A stretch of 64,000 nt of DNA from Streptomyces clavifer (GCA_014651175.1 BMWJ01000006.1:186001-250000); one strand, 5' to 3'; shown: positions 21,990 through 31,458, numbered from the stretch's first letter. A program made the numbers and translations. The notes: generated from the letters alone by a model not told the origin.

Positions 21990-24900
21990 CTACTTCTCCG
22001 TCACTCCCGCCGAGTCGAAGGTCGCCACGTCGTGCATCGCGCGGGCCGCGCTCTGCACGATGGGGAGCGCGAGCAGCGCGCCCGTACCCTCGCCGAGCCT
22101 GAGGTCCAGGTCGACCAGGGGGCGCAGCCCCGGCTTGTTGAGGGCGGCGACATGGCCAGGTTCCGCGCTGCGGTGTCCGGCGATGCAGGCGGCGAGCGCC
22201 TCGGGGGCGATCGCCCGGGCGACCAGGGCAGCGGCCCCCGCGCTGACTCCGTCGAGGATCACGGGGGTGCGGAGCGAGGCACCGCCCAGCAGGAAGCCCG
22301 CCATCGCGGCGTGCTCCAGGCCACCGACCGCGGAAAGGACCCCGATCGGGTCCGCGGGGTCGGGCTGGTGCAGCTCCAGACCACGCCGGACCACGTCGAC
22401 CTTGCGGGCGTGCATCTCGTCGTTGATCCCGGTACCGCGACCGGTCACCTCAGCCGGGTCCATTCCGGTGTACACGCAGATCAGCGCGGCCGAAGCGGTG
22501 GTGTTGGCGATGCCCATCTCGCCGGTGAGCAGCCCCTTGTTGCCGGCTGCGACCAGGTCCCGGGCGGTCTCGATGCCGACCTCGATCGCCGCGAGCACCT
22601 CTTCGCGGGTGAGGGCGGGCCCGGTCGTGAAGTCGGCCGTCCCGGGACGGACCTTCCGGGGGAGCAGGCCGGGCGTCGCAGGCAGCTCGGACGCGACACC
22701 GACATCGACCACGCAGACCTCGGCGCCGACCTGGGCGGCGAAGGCGTTGCAGACGGCGCCCCCGCCGAGGAAGTTGGCGACCATCTGGCCGGTGACCTCC
22801 TGCGGCCACGCGGTCACGCCCTGGGCGTGCACCCCGTGGTCACCGGCGAACACCGCGACGGCCGCGGGCTCCGGGATCGGGGGCGGGCACATCCGGGAGA
22901 GGCCGGCCAGCTGGGCGGAGATGATCTCCAGCATGCCGAGCGCGCCGGCCGGCTTCGTCATCCGCTTCTGGCGCTCCCACGCCTCGCCGAGCGCCTTGGC
23001 GTCCAGCGGGCGGATGGCGGAGATGGTCTCCTGGAGCAGGTCGTGCGGCTCCTCCCCGGGCAGCGCACGACGGCCGTACGTCTCCTCGTGGACGACCCAG
23101 GACAGCGGGCGCCGCTTGGACCAGCCGGCCTGCATCAGCTCGGGCTCGTCGGGGAACTCGTCGACGTACCCCACGCAGAGGTACGCGACGACCTCCAGGT
23201 GCTCGGGCAGACCCAGCGCACGGACCATCTCACGCTCGTCGAAGAAGCTGACCCAGCCGACGCCGAGGCCCTCGGCCCGGGCGGCGAGCCACAGGTTCTC
23301 GACGGCGAGCGCGGACGAGTACGGCGCCATCTGGGGCTGGGTGTGCCGGCCGAGGGTGTGCCGCCCGCCGCGGGTGGGGTCGGCGGTGACGACGATGTTC
23401 ACCGGCGTGTCGAGGATGGCCTCGATCTTCAGTTCCTTGAACTGCTTGGCCCGGGCCTTGGGCAGCGACTTCGCGTACGCCTCGCGCTGACGCTGTGCCA
23501 GCTCGTGCATGGAGCGCCGGGTCTCCGCGGAGCGGATGACGACGAAGTCCCAGGGCTGCGAGTGGCCGACGCTCGGGGCGGTGTGCGCGGCCTCGAGGAC
23601 GCGGAGGAGGACCTCGTGCGGGATGGGGTCGCTGCGGAAGCCGTTGCGGATGTCGCGGCGCTCACGCATGACGCGGAGGACCGCTTCACGCTCGACGTCG
23701 TCGTAGCCGGGCGCGGGGGCGGAGGCGGCCGGCCCGTCGGACGGGGCCGGGGCCTCCGGCGTCTCCGCTTCGGGGGCGGGGACCTCGGCCTCCTGCACCA
23801 CCGCCTCGGGGGCCGCGGCCTCCGGCGTCTCGATGATCTCGGGGCCGGTGCCGGGCTCCAGCTCGGTGGTGGCCCCGGCCGGCGGGGCGGCGACGGGACC
23901 GGACAGCGGGACCTCCGCCGGCACGGGCGCGGCGGCCTCGGGGGACTCCGCGGCCTCGAGGACCTCCAGGGAGTCCAGGGACTCCGGGGCCTCGGCTGCC
24001 ACCGGTTCCGGAGCGGCCGGAGCGGGCTCGGGCTCGGGCTCGATGACGACCGGTGCGGTCGGGGTCGCGGGCTCAGGTACGGCGACGGCTTCCGGCTCGG
24101 TCACCGCAACCACTTCGGGCTCGGGCGGTGCGACCGCTTCCGGCTCGGGCTGCGCGGGGGCCGGTGTGAGGGCTTCCGGCTGTGCGACCTCGGCGGGGGC
24201 CGCCGGTGCGTCGGCAGCGGGCGCGGGCTGTTCGACGGGCGCGGGCTGCCCGACGGGCACGGGCTCCGCGACGGGCACGGGCTCCGCGACGGGCGCGGGC
24301 TGTCCGACGGGCGCGGGCTGTCCGACGGGCGCGGCCGGAGCCGCTGCCTCGGCCGGTACGTCCACGGCCGGGGGCATCTCGGCGGCAGCCGGCAGGAAGG
24401 GGGCCTCGACGGCGGCCTCGGCGGGAGCGGCCACCACGGCCTCCACCGGCGCCACGGGTACCACCGGCTCGGCGGGCGCCTCCGGCGCCACAGCGGCGAC
24501 CGGCTCCGGGACGACCGTTTCTGCGGGAGCCACCGGCTCGGGAAGGGGGGCGGGCTCGACCTCGGGAGCGGGAGCGGGCTCCTGCTGGATCACCGGCTCC
24601 GTCTGCACCTCGGGCTCGACGGGCTCGGACGGGACGACCGGCGCCGCCTCGGCAACGGGCTCCGGCGGGGCCATGGGCGCCACCTCGGCCACCGGCGCCG
24701 CCTGAGCGACGGGCTGCGGCGGGGTCACCGGCTCGGGTGCCGGTGCGCCCCACGGGGCCGCACCCTGCGGCGGGATCTCTCCCAGCTGCGGGCCGGGCAG
24801 CCGGGAGGGGTCCTCCGCCGGGACTCCGTAGTGCTCGCGGCCGGTCGTCGGAGGTCCGGCCTGCCGTACCGGCGCCGGGCTGTGCGGTGCGCCGGCCGGA

Positions 24901-25334
24901 CCCCGGTCCGCGAGCGAACGGACCACTCCCCCGCTGGGCGTCCCCCCGTAGGAAGGGGCCTCGGGGGATGCGGGACCACGGTGCAGCGGGCGACGGGCCG
25001 GGGCGGCGGCCTGGGCGGCCACCGGGACCTGGGCGGGTGCCTGCGCGGGCGCGGGAATCCGTACCCCGCCGAGGTCGAAGGAGCCGGACGCGTGCGCCCC
25101 GCCCGTGGCGGGGCCCTGCGCCGGAATCTGCACGGAGGACTGCGACTGCTGCTCGGGAACGGCCGGCGCGTCGCTCCAGGCGCCCTGGGGTGCGGGCATC
25201 AGCAGGAGGTCGTCGTCCTCGGGGGCCTGCTCGGAGGGGTCGAGGAAGGTGTAGGCGTCCGGGGCTGCCGGCTGCTCCACCATGCCTGCGTCCTCCGGCA
25301 GTCCCTCGCCCGGGATCTGGCCGGTGTCAGTCAT
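21990..25334 (-). CDS. cobT: BluB-CobT fusion: DMB synthase + nicotinate-nucleotide:DMB phosphoribosyltransferase with long disordered N-terminus
   Basis: The protein has 1114 residues in three parts. Residues 1 to about 540 are low-complexity, rich in Pro, Ala, Glu and Val, with near-repeats such as VGQPAPVGQPAPVAEPVP. Residues about 545-760 form a BluB/nitroreductase-like flavin domain (ERRDIRNGF, APSVGHSQPWDFVVIRS, LGVGWVSFFDE, YLCVGYVDEFPDEPEL), expected to cut FMN to make 5,6-dimethylbenzimidazole. Residues about 765-1114 are CobT (FAGDHGVHAQGVTAWPQEVT, MGIANTTASAALICVYTG, GRGTGINDEMHARKVDVV, PVILDGVSAGAAALVA), which attaches ribose phosphate to DMB. The fusion couples lower-ligand synthesis and activation. 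ATG 25334 was chosen; the frame is open to 25592. Confidence 0.93.
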   Translation of the reverse strand: MTDTGQIPGEGLPEDAGMVEQPAAPDAYTFLDPSEQAPEDDDLLLMPAPQGAWSDAPAVPEQQSQSSVQIPAQGPATGGAHASGSFDLGGVRIPAPAQAPAQVPVAAQAAAPARRPLHRGPASPEAPSYGGTPSGGVVRSLADRGPAGAPHSPAPVRQAGPPTTGREHYGVPAEDPSRLPGPQLGEIPPQGAAPWGAPAPEPVTPPQPVAQAAPVAEVAPMAPPEPVAEAAPVVPSEPVEPEVQTEPVIQQEPAPAPEVEPAPLPEPVAPAETVVPEPVAAVAPEAPAEPVVPVAPVEAVVAAPAEAAVEAPFLPAAAEMPPAVDVPAEAAAPAAPVGQPAPVGQPAPVAEPVPVAEPVPVGQPAPVEQPAPAADAPAAPAEVAQPEALTPAPAQPEPEAVAPPEPEVVAVTEPEAVAVPEPATPTAPVVIEPEPEPAPAAPEPVAAEAPESLDSLEVLEAAESPEAAAPVPAEVPLSGPVAAPPAGATTELEPGTGPEIIETPEAAAPEAVVQEAEVPAPEAETPEAPAPSDGPAASAPAPGYDDVEREAVLRVMRERRDIRNGFRSDPIPHEVLLRVLEAAHTAPSVGHSQPWDFVVIRSAETRRSMHELAQRQREAYAKSLPKARAKQFKELKIEAILDTPVNIVVTADPTRGGRHTLGRHTQPQMAPYSSALAVENLWLAARAEGLGVGWVSFFDEREMVRALGLPEHLEVVAYLCVGYVDEFPDEPELMQAGWSKRRPLSWVVHEETYGRRALPGEEPHDLLQETISAIRPLDAKALGEAWERQKRMTKPAGALGMLEIISAQLAGLSRMCPPPIPEPAAVAVFAGDHGVHAQGVTAWPQEVTGQMVANFLGGGAVCNAFAAQVGAEVCVVDVGVASELPATPGLLPRKVRPGTADFTTGPALTREEVLAAIEVGIETARDLVAAGNKGLLTGEMGIANTTASAALICVYTGMDPAEVTGRGTGINDEMHARKVDVVRRGLELHQPDPADPIGVLSAVGGLEHAAMAGFLLGGASLRTPVILDGVSAGAAALVARAIAPEALAACIAGHRSAEPGHVAALNKPGLRPLVDLDLRLGEGTGALLALPIVQSAARAMHDVATFDSAGVTEK

Positions 25335-25666
25335 GCGTACCCCTCGCCCATCGTCAGTGCTCCTTCGGCCCTTCGCCCGGGATGCCCGAACCACGGCACG
25401 CCGGTGCTCGTCAACAAGAACGAGCGGGCTCGCCGCGCGGCACGAAACGCGCGCGGAGCTGTACATTCTCGCGGTCGTTCGCCGCCGCGGCAGACACTTC
25501 TGCCACGGCTCGCTGTGGACTGCGCCACGTTGCGCGTCCCCCGGTTGCGCCGTACCACATCGCGGACCAAAACGGTCCACTTTTCCGGACATTGACGAAC
25601 GAACCGTCGAACGGCCAGGTGCGGTACAACAATCGGTCAGCCTACCTCGCGCTCGGCCGCACCACC
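25335..25666. other. 332-bp intergenic region between cobL and cobT
   Basis: No gene is visible. It should contain the cobT promoter. I looked for a cobalamin riboswitch B12-box and saw none. A few locally repeated GC-rich words have no clear structure. Confidence 0.5.
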
Positions 25667-26893
25667 TCAGGGGGCGAGGTCGGAACGCACCCCGGACAGC
25701 AGGAACACGACGGAGCGTTCACGTTCCGCCCAGGCGGAGGTGTCCAGTTCGACCGACTGGAGCAGCGCGCACTCGACGGTGTAACCGTTCTCGGCGAGCG
25801 CGGAGCCCAGCGCCTCGGCCTCGTCCCGGTTCGAGGCATGGGTGACGATACGTTCCGGCCGCCGGTCGGCGACCGCCGTCACGACGGGGACACCGCCGCC
25901 GCCGATCCGTACGACGTCGGGTTCCGGGAGCCGCTCCAGTACGTGCGGGGCACTGCCCCGGACCACCTGGACCGCCACCTGGAAGGTGCGGGCGGCGGCG
26001 GCTGTGCGGGCGCAGGCGTCCGGATCGCTGTCCACGGCCAGCACGGCCGCGCCGAAGCGGGCCGCCTCCACCGCGAGGGCGCCGCTGCCGGAGCCGATGT
26101 CCCACACGAGGTCGCCGGTGCGCGGTCCGAGGCGGGCCAGTTGGGCGGCGCGCAGGCCGGGCGCCTCGCCCTCGCCGCTCTCCGCCCGGTCCGGCCCGTA
26201 CGCCCCGGTGGGCAGGGCCCAGCCCCGGACGCCTCCGGGGAAGGCGGGGGTACGGCCGGCGATCCAGGCGCCGGTGGCGGTGGTTCCGGGGCCGCTCCCG
26301 ATGACGATGACGACGTTGGGGTCGCGCCAGGTGTGGTCGGCGGTCTTGTCCGAGGTGAGGACCGTGACCCGTTCACGCTCGGTGCCGAGCTCCTCGCAGA
26401 TCACGAAGGTGCGGTGGACGTCGTCGAGGAGCAGGGCGAGCTCGGCGGGGCCCGCGCCCGGGGAGGTGAGGACGGCGACCTTGTGGTGGGCGCGGCAGAC
26501 GTTGACGGCGCGGCGCAGGGTGCGGGGGTGGGCGACGACGACCTGGGCGTCGTCCCACGGCATTCCGGCGCGTGCGAAGGCGGTGGCCACGGAGGAGACG
26601 GCGGGGACGACCTCGACCTCCAGGCCGTGTTCGGGTGCGCGCAGGGCCCGGACGACGCCGAAGAAGCCGGGGTCGCCGTCGGCGAGCACCACGGGACTGC
26701 CGCGGTGGCCGGCGATCCGGCGGCCGGCCAGGTCGATGCTGCCGAGACGGATGCGTTCGGCGCTCTCCGGGATCTCGGGGAGCGCGAGGTGGTGGGCGGC
26801 TCCGGCGACGAGCGTGGCGGCCGAGAGCGCCGCCCTGGCCGCTCTGGTCAGTGGCGAGCCGTCCCAGCCGATCACCGTGACCCGGTCGGCCAT
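25667..26893 (-). CDS. cobL: precorrin-6Y C5,15-methyltransferase (decarboxylating), CbiE-CbiT fusion
   Basis: The 408-residue enzyme of the aerobic cobalamin pathway has two domains. The N-terminal CbiE-like tetrapyrrole methylase (VTVIGWDGSPL, GSPVVLADGDPGFFGVVRAL, VIVIGSGPGTT) ends near residue 195. The C-terminal CbiT-like SAM methyltransferase (LVWDIGSGSGALAVEAARFGA, VRIGGGGVPVV) handles methylation at C15 plus decarboxylation. It belongs with cobT and cobA downstream on the same strand, although 332 nt separate it from cobT. The ATG at 26893 is directly followed by the conserved first strand. Confidence 0.94.
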   Translation of the reverse strand: MADRVTVIGWDGSPLTRAARAALSAATLVAGAAHHLALPEIPESAERIRLGSIDLAGRRIAGHRGSPVVLADGDPGFFGVVRALRAPEHGLEVEVVPAVSSVATAFARAGMPWDDAQVVVAHPRTLRRAVNVCRAHHKVAVLTSPGAGPAELALLLDDVHRTFVICEELGTERERVTVLTSDKTADHTWRDPNVVIVIGSGPGTTATGAWIAGRTPAFPGGVRGWALPTGAYGPDRAESGEGEAPGLRAAQLARLGPRTGDLVWDIGSGSGALAVEAARFGAAVLAVDSDPDACARTAAAARTFQVAVQVVRGSAPHVLERLPEPDVVRIGGGGVPVVTAVADRRPERIVTHASNRDEAEALGSALAENGYTVECALLQSVELDTSAWAERERSVVFLLSGVRSDLAP

Positions 26894-27013
26894 CGTCGTC
26901 AGTCTCCTGGGTGTCTGCGGGCGGGGCTCCCCCGCGGGGTGGACGGAGCAGGGTGAGCGTATCCGGTCCGTACCCGGGCCCGGCCGGGGGTTCCTGCGGC
27001 CGGGAGGAGGACG

Positions 27014-27661
27014 TCAGTTCCAGTCGTTGTAGGTGCCGTAGCCGCCCGCGTCGGCCAGCTGTTCCGCGACGCCTTCGAGGTCCTCGGGGAGGAGTCCCCA
27101 GACGATGAGGTCGGTCCTGATGTCGGTCCAGCCGCCGTCCGTGCCGTTGTCGGTCCGGGTCCGGGCTATCCGGGCGTTGCGCAGGACTCCCTCGCTGATG
27201 CAGCCCAGCTTCTGGGCGACCTGCTGGGCGGAGGTGTTGTCCGCGGGCGTACGCAGCTCGATGCGCTCGAACTTCTGGTCCCGGAAGAGCCATTCGGCGA
27301 GGGCGAGCACGGACTCGGTGGCGTACCCCTCGCCACGCGCCCAGGGGGCGGTGATGTATCCGACCTCGGTGGACAGGGTGCGCCAGTCGGTGTTGAGGAG
27401 CCGGACGGAGCCGACGAGGCGCTGGGTGAGGAACTCGGTGACGGCGAAGACGATGCCGTTGCCCTGGGTGCGTTCGGCGGGTGCGATCCTGCGGACCCAC
27501 CGTTCGGCGTCCACCTGGGTGTAGGGGTGCGGTCCGTCGATCCAGGCCGTGACGAGCTCGTCGTTCATCATCTCGATGTGCGCCGGGACGTCCGCCATGT
27601 CGAAGGGGCGCAGCACCAACCTGTCCGTGCTGATGGAGATGGACGGGAAGGTGTGAGTCAT
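27014..27661 (-). CDS. RimJ/RimL-type GNAT acetyltransferase
   Basis: This 215-residue protein has the ribosomal-protein acetyltransferase pattern: ISTDRLVLRPFDMADVPAHIEMMND at the start, EVGYITAPWARGEGYATESVLALAEWLF as the acetyl-CoA loop, and ERIELRTPADNTSAQQVAQKLGCISEGVLRN near the end. Such enzymes acetylate protein N-termini or amino groups of small molecules including drugs. The start ATG 27661 has GGAG 7-8 nt upstream; an earlier in-frame ATG at 27673 has no such site. The gene stands alone before the metQ terminator. Confidence 0.9.
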   Translation of the reverse strand: MTHTFPSISISTDRLVLRPFDMADVPAHIEMMNDELVTAWIDGPHPYTQVDAERWVRRIAPAERTQGNGIVFAVTEFLTQRLVGSVRLLNTDWRTLSTEVGYITAPWARGEGYATESVLALAEWLFRDQKFERIELRTPADNTSAQQVAQKLGCISEGVLRNARIARTRTDNGTDGGWTDIRTDLIVWGLLPEDLEGVAEQLADAGGYGTYNDWN

Positions 27662-27743
27662 GCGCAGCTCCATGCCGAAGACCGTGTTGATACACAGCAT
27701 GCAGCATGGAGGCGGTGACGCGCATGGGCGGGTCCGCACGGCG

Positions 27744-27779
27744 GAGCCCCGCACACCGTGCCGCGGGTGTGCGGGGCTC
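27744..27779 (-). terminator. terminator hairpin after metQ
   Basis: GAGCCCCGCACACC (27744-27757) and GGTGTGCGGGGCTC (27766-27779) form a perfect 14-bp stem with an 8-nt loop, starting 23 nt after the metQ stop on the minus strand. Confidence 0.8.
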
Positions 27780-27802
27780 GCCGGACAAGTGCCTTACGGG
27801 AT

Positions 27803-28669
27803 TCAGGACTTGGCGGGCTCACCGAAGGCGGGGATGATCGAGCCCTGGTAGGTGTCCTCGATGAACTTCTTGACCTCGTCGGAGTTGAGGAGCTTCGCGA
27901 GCTTCTGGACGCGGGCGTCCTTCTCGTTGCCCTCCTTGACGGCGAGGAAGTTGGCGTACGGGTTGTCGTCGGCGCTCTCCAGGACCAGGGAGTCCTTGCC
28001 CGGCTCGAGGTCGGCCTCGATGGCGTAGTTGCCGTTGATCACCGCGGCGTCGACGTCGTCCAGGGCGCGGGGCACGGTTGCGGCCTCCAGCTCCTTGAAC
28101 TCCAGACCCTTCTTGTCCGTGATGTCGCTGAGCTTGGCGTTGGTGCCGACGCCGTCCTTGAGGGTGATCAGCCCGTTCTCGGCGAGGAGCTGGAGCGCGC
28201 GGCCCTCGTTGGTGGTGTCGTTGGGGACGGCGACGGTCTGGCCCGCCTTGAGGTCCTTGACGTCCTTGACCTTCTTGGAGTAGAGGCCGAGGGGCTCCAG
28301 GTGCACGTTGACGACCGGCACGATGTGGGTGCCGTTCTTCTCGTTGAAGTCGTCGAGGTAGGGCTTGTGCTGGAAGAAGTTGGCGTCGACCTGGCCGCTC
28401 TCGGTGGCGGTGTTCGGCAGGACGTAGTCCGTGAACTCCTTGACCTCGAGCTTGAGGCCCGCCTTGTCCGCCAGGTTCTTCTTGACGTAGTTCAGGATGT
28501 CGGCGTGCGGCGTCGGGGACGCGGCGACGACGAGTGCCTTGGAGGTGTCGGCGCCGGCGCCGGACCCGCTCTTGGCTGCCGGGTCGGAGTCCGTGCCGCA
28601 GGCGGTGAGGCCGAAGGCGAGGGCGGCGGTGGCGGCGGCTGCAGCGGTGATCTTGATGTTCTTGCGCAC
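27803..28669 (-). CDS. metQ: methionine-binding lipoprotein of ABC importer
   Basis: This 288-residue NlpA/MetQ-family lipoprotein has signal peptide MRKNIKITAAAAATAALAFG and lipobox LTAC, with lipidated Cys24. The family core is clear: VVAASPTPHADILNYVKKNL, FTDYVLPNTATESGQVDANFFQHKPYLDDF, VAVPNDTTNEGRALQLLAENGLI and AVINGNYAIEADLEPGKDSL. It binds L- or D-methionine outside the membrane and delivers it to MetI. It is the last gene of metN-metI-metQ, 72 nt after metI. Confidence 0.95.
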   Translation of the reverse strand: MRKNIKITAAAAATAALAFGLTACGTDSDPAAKSGSGAGADTSKALVVAASPTPHADILNYVKKNLADKAGLKLEVKEFTDYVLPNTATESGQVDANFFQHKPYLDDFNEKNGTHIVPVVNVHLEPLGLYSKKVKDVKDLKAGQTVAVPNDTTNEGRALQLLAENGLITLKDGVGTNAKLSDITDKKGLEFKELEAATVPRALDDVDAAVINGNYAIEADLEPGKDSLVLESADDNPYANFLAVKEGNEKDARVQKLAKLLNSDEVKKFIEDTYQGSIIPAFGEPAKS

Positions 28670-28741
28670 GAAGAGTGCCTCTTTCCGGTGGTGATGGTGG
28701 TACGCCCGGACAAGGAGTTCGGGCTCGTTGGGTGACGGGGC

Positions 28742-29413
28742 TCAGGAGGTGGTGCGGCCCCGGCGGGCCAGCAGGCGTACGGCTCCGTCGCCGATCAGCT
28801 GGATCACGGTCACGATGACGATCAGCAGCACGACCGTGATGAGCATGAACTGGTTGTCGAAGCGCTGGAATCCATAGGTGACTGCCTTGGAGCCGAGCCC
28901 TTCGCCGCCGACCGCACCGGCCATCGCGGAGTAGCCGATGAGCACGATGACGGTCGTGGTGACGCCGGAGACGATCGAGGGCAGCGCCTGCGGCAGCAGG
29001 ACCTTGCGGACGATCGTGGGGATGGATCCGCCCATCGACTGGACGGCTTCGACGAGTCCGTGATCGACCTCGCGGACGGCCGTCTCGACGAGCCGCGCGA
29101 AGAAGGGGATGGCGCCGATGGCCAGCGGGACGATCATCGCGGACGGACCGATGAAGGTGCCGACGACCCACGTGGTGAAGGGGATCAGGGCGATCAGCAG
29201 GATGATGAACGGCAACGAGCGGCCGATGTTCACGATCACGCCGATGACCTTGTTCACCAGGACGTTCTGGAGCAGTCCGCCCTTGTCCGTGAGGACGAGC
29301 AGGATGCCGAGCGGCAGCCCGCCGGCGACGGTGACGACCGCGGACCAGAGCACCATGTAGAGGGTGTCGATGGTTCCCTGGGTGAGCAGTGGCTGCATTT
29401 CGGACCAGGTCAC
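28742..29413 (-). CDS. metI: methionine ABC transporter permease
   Basis: This 223-residue membrane protein has five predicted helices. Typical MetI features are visible: WSAVVTVAGGLPLGILLVLTD, GRSLPFIILLIALIPFTTWVVGTFIG and the ATPase-contact loop EAVQSMGGSIPTIVRKVLLPQALPS. It forms the homodimeric channel of the MetNIQ importer. Its ATG overlaps the metN stop by 4 nt (29410-29413), so they are translationally coupled. Confidence 0.94.
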   Translation of the reverse strand: MTWSEMQPLLTQGTIDTLYMVLWSAVVTVAGGLPLGILLVLTDKGGLLQNVLVNKVIGVIVNIGRSLPFIILLIALIPFTTWVVGTFIGPSAMIVPLAIGAIPFFARLVETAVREVDHGLVEAVQSMGGSIPTIVRKVLLPQALPSIVSGVTTTVIVLIGYSAMAGAVGGEGLGSKAVTYGFQRFDNQFMLITVVLLIVIVTVIQLIGDGAVRLLARRGRTTS

Positions 29414-30480
29414 TTCGCCACCTCCTTGCTGTGCGGGGCGGGGGTCTGGGCGGGGATGCCGGCCGGACCGGCGGGTTCGCCGTCCACGACCTCGGCCTGC
29501 AGTCCCTGCTCGCGCAGGAAGCCGATCGGCACGACGTTCTCCTCGAAGCGGCCGGGCAGCTCGATGCGCATCCGGCCGATCTGGTTGCCGCCGACGGTGT
29601 CCATCGCGGCGCCCAGGATCGAGATGTCGATGTTGTACGTACGGGAGAGCTGCGAGATCACCGGGCGGGCGGCGGCCTCGCCGTGGAAGGTGACGTCGAC
29701 GACCGTGCGGTCGGGGCCGGAGGCGGTGCCGCCGACGGGGAACAGCTCATGGGCCAGCTCGGAACCGGGCGTGGCCAGCAGGCCGGTGACCGTGCCGGAC
29801 TCGACGACGCGGCCGTTCCTCATCAGCGCGGCGGAGTCGCAGATCGTCTTGACGACGTCCATCTCGTGCGTGATGAGCAGGACGGTGAGGCCGAGCTCCT
29901 GGTTGAGGTCGCGCAGCAGCTGGAGGATGGAGCGGGTGGTCTCGGGGTCGAGCGCGGAGGTCGCCTCGTCGGAGAGCAGCACCTTGGGTTCGCCCGCCAG
30001 GGCGCGGGCGATGCCGACGCGCTGCTTCTGGCCGCCGGAGAGCTGGCCCGGGTAGGACTTCGCCTTGTCGGCGAGGCCGACGAGGTCGAGGAGCTCGAGT
30101 GCCTTGCGGGTGCGTGCCTGTCCGGAGACGCCCAGGATCTCCAGGGGCAGTTCGATGTTGCCCTGGACGGTGCGCGAGGCCAGCAGGTTGAAGTGCTGGA
30201 AGACCATGCCGATGCGGCTGCGCGCCTCGCGGAGTTCCTTGCCGGCGCGCCTGCCCCGGCCGGCGAGGGCGGTGAGGTCCTGGCCGGCGACGGTCACGGT
30301 GCCCGCGGTGGGGCGTTCGAGCAGGTTGACGCAGCGGATGAGGGAGGACTTCCCGGCGCCGCTCTGTCCGATGACGCCGTAGACCTCGCCCTCACGGACG
30401 TGCAGGTCGACGCCGTCCAGGGCGGTGACCTCACGGCCGCGTGACTGGTAGACCTTCGTGAGGCCCGTCGTGGTGATCAC
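29410..30480 (-). CDS. metN: methionine ABC transporter ATP-binding protein with NIL domain
   Basis: This 356-residue ATPase has Walker A GQSGAGKSS, signature LSGGQKQRVGIARALA, Walker B VLLSDEATSALDPET and the switch His in LLITHEMDVV. The C-terminal roughly 90 residues ([32 protein letters not shown]) form the NIL/ACT-like domain that senses cytoplasmic methionine and inhibits transport. It powers import through MetI. GTG 30480 gives the family start; GTG codons at 30495 and 30528 are also in frame and no strong ribosome binding site decides between them. Confidence 0.93.
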   Translation of the reverse strand: MITTTGLTKVYQSRGREVTALDGVDLHVREGEVYGVIGQSGAGKSSLIRCVNLLERPTAGTVTVAGQDLTALAGRGRRAGKELREARSRIGMVFQHFNLLASRTVQGNIELPLEILGVSGQARTRKALELLDLVGLADKAKSYPGQLSGGQKQRVGIARALAGEPKVLLSDEATSALDPETTRSILQLLRDLNQELGLTVLLITHEMDVVKTICDSAALMRNGRVVESGTVTGLLATPGSELAHELFPVGGTASGPDRTVVDVTFHGEAAARPVISQLSRTYNIDISILGAAMDTVGGNQIGRMRIELPGRFEENVVPIGFLREQGLQAEVVDGEPAGPAGIPAQTPAPHSKEVAK

Positions 30481-30495
30481 AGGGGTTTCCGTCAC

Positions 30496-31098
30496 TGTCG
30501 AGTGCGCGGCGCGGTGTCCGCCGGGCACGGGGCATACGTCTGAAGAGGCTGGTTCTCAGCGGTATCAGCGGTCTCGGTGGCCGACCGGCGGGAGTCCCGG
30601 CGCGGTCGGCACAGGGATCGGCACATGCCCGGGCAGGCTCGATCCGCTGGATGCGGACGGCGCGGGCTCGGTCTCGCTTCGGGGCGCGAGGCTCGGGCGG
30701 GGACCCTCAGAAGGCGCGCATTCGACACATACAACGAGCACCGGGCGTCGTGATCGCCTCGGTCGCAGGGCTGCGGTAGCTCGTCGTGGTCATGGGCCCC
30801 AGTAAAACAGACGTAACGTTCCGGCGATCCAGCCTGTCCGTATAGCGGACAGGCGTGGATGGGGTCGCCGCTCACCTTCCCGACCCGGTCGGCTTCCGGT
30901 GTGCACCGCCGTGACCTGCGACGACAGGGTTCCCGGCCCGGCGTCCGTCCGGGGTGTGGTCCACCCTCGCCGTGCGGGCGCTGTGGCCAAGGCCACCCTT
31001 CCGGTACCGCTCCGCGCCCTCCACGGCGCCCGGCCCGGCACCGGCCCGCCGCCGGGCCCGCAGGCGGAGCGTCCACGGCGCCGTAATACCCTCACTGC
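30496..31098. other. 603-bp region upstream of metN
   Basis: No credible gene. It contains the metN promoter and the promoter of the divergent membrane-protein pair. I searched by eye for the S-box (SAM-I) and SAM-IV riboswitch cores and found neither. The repeated words AGCGGT around 30558-30572 are too short to interpret. Confidence 0.5.
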
Positions 31099-31458
31099 AT
31101 GCTTGACGCCCTGACGGTCGCGGTCGCCGTGACCGCGCTCGCCCTCGCCGCCTGGTGCGCCCTCGCCGCCTACCGGGACCAGCCCACGAAGGACTGGCAC
31201 TTCATCGGCATGGCGGTCGTCTCCGTGCTGGCGCTGGCCCAGCTGCTGGTGGGGATCGTGCAGCTGGCCCGGGGCGAGCGGCCGGAGCAGGGCATGACGA
31301 TCTTCATCGCCTATCTGATCGGCGCGTTCGCGGCCGTGCCGGCGGCGGGCTTCCTGTCGCTGACGGAGCGGACCCGCTGGGGTTCGGTCACGGTGGCGGC
31401 GGGCGCGGTCGTGCTGGCCGTGCTGGAAGTACGGCTCTACGACATCTGGGGAAGCTGA
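31099..31458 (+). CDS. small integral membrane protein, four helices
   Basis: This 119-residue protein with four transmembrane segments begins MLDALTVAVAVTALALAAWCALAAYRD. The loops are short and the C-terminus is inside (LEVRLYDIWGS). I do not recognise a named family beyond actinobacterial integral membrane proteins. It is followed after 2 nt by a second membrane protein, so the two form a small operon, divergent from metN. Confidence 0.8.
   Translation: MLDALTVAVAVTALALAAWCALAAYRDQPTKDWHFIGMAVVSVLALAQLLVGIVQLARGERPEQGMTIFIAYLIGAFAAVPAAGFLSLTERTRWGSVTVAAGAVVLAVLEVRLYDIWGS

Noticed and set aside
25335-25666. Cobalamin riboswitch upstream of cobT
   Set aside because: I looked for the B12-box and the characteristic core and saw none; GC-rich words there do not pair convincingly.
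24073-26956. Very long plus-strand Arg/Pro-rich open frames opposite cobT
   Set aside because: They mirror the GC-biased third positions of the minus-strand cobT and cobL genes and show no family features.
30496-31098. SAM riboswitch upstream of metN
   Set aside because: No S-box or SAM-IV consensus elements are visible on the minus strand; a covariance search would be needed to be sure.
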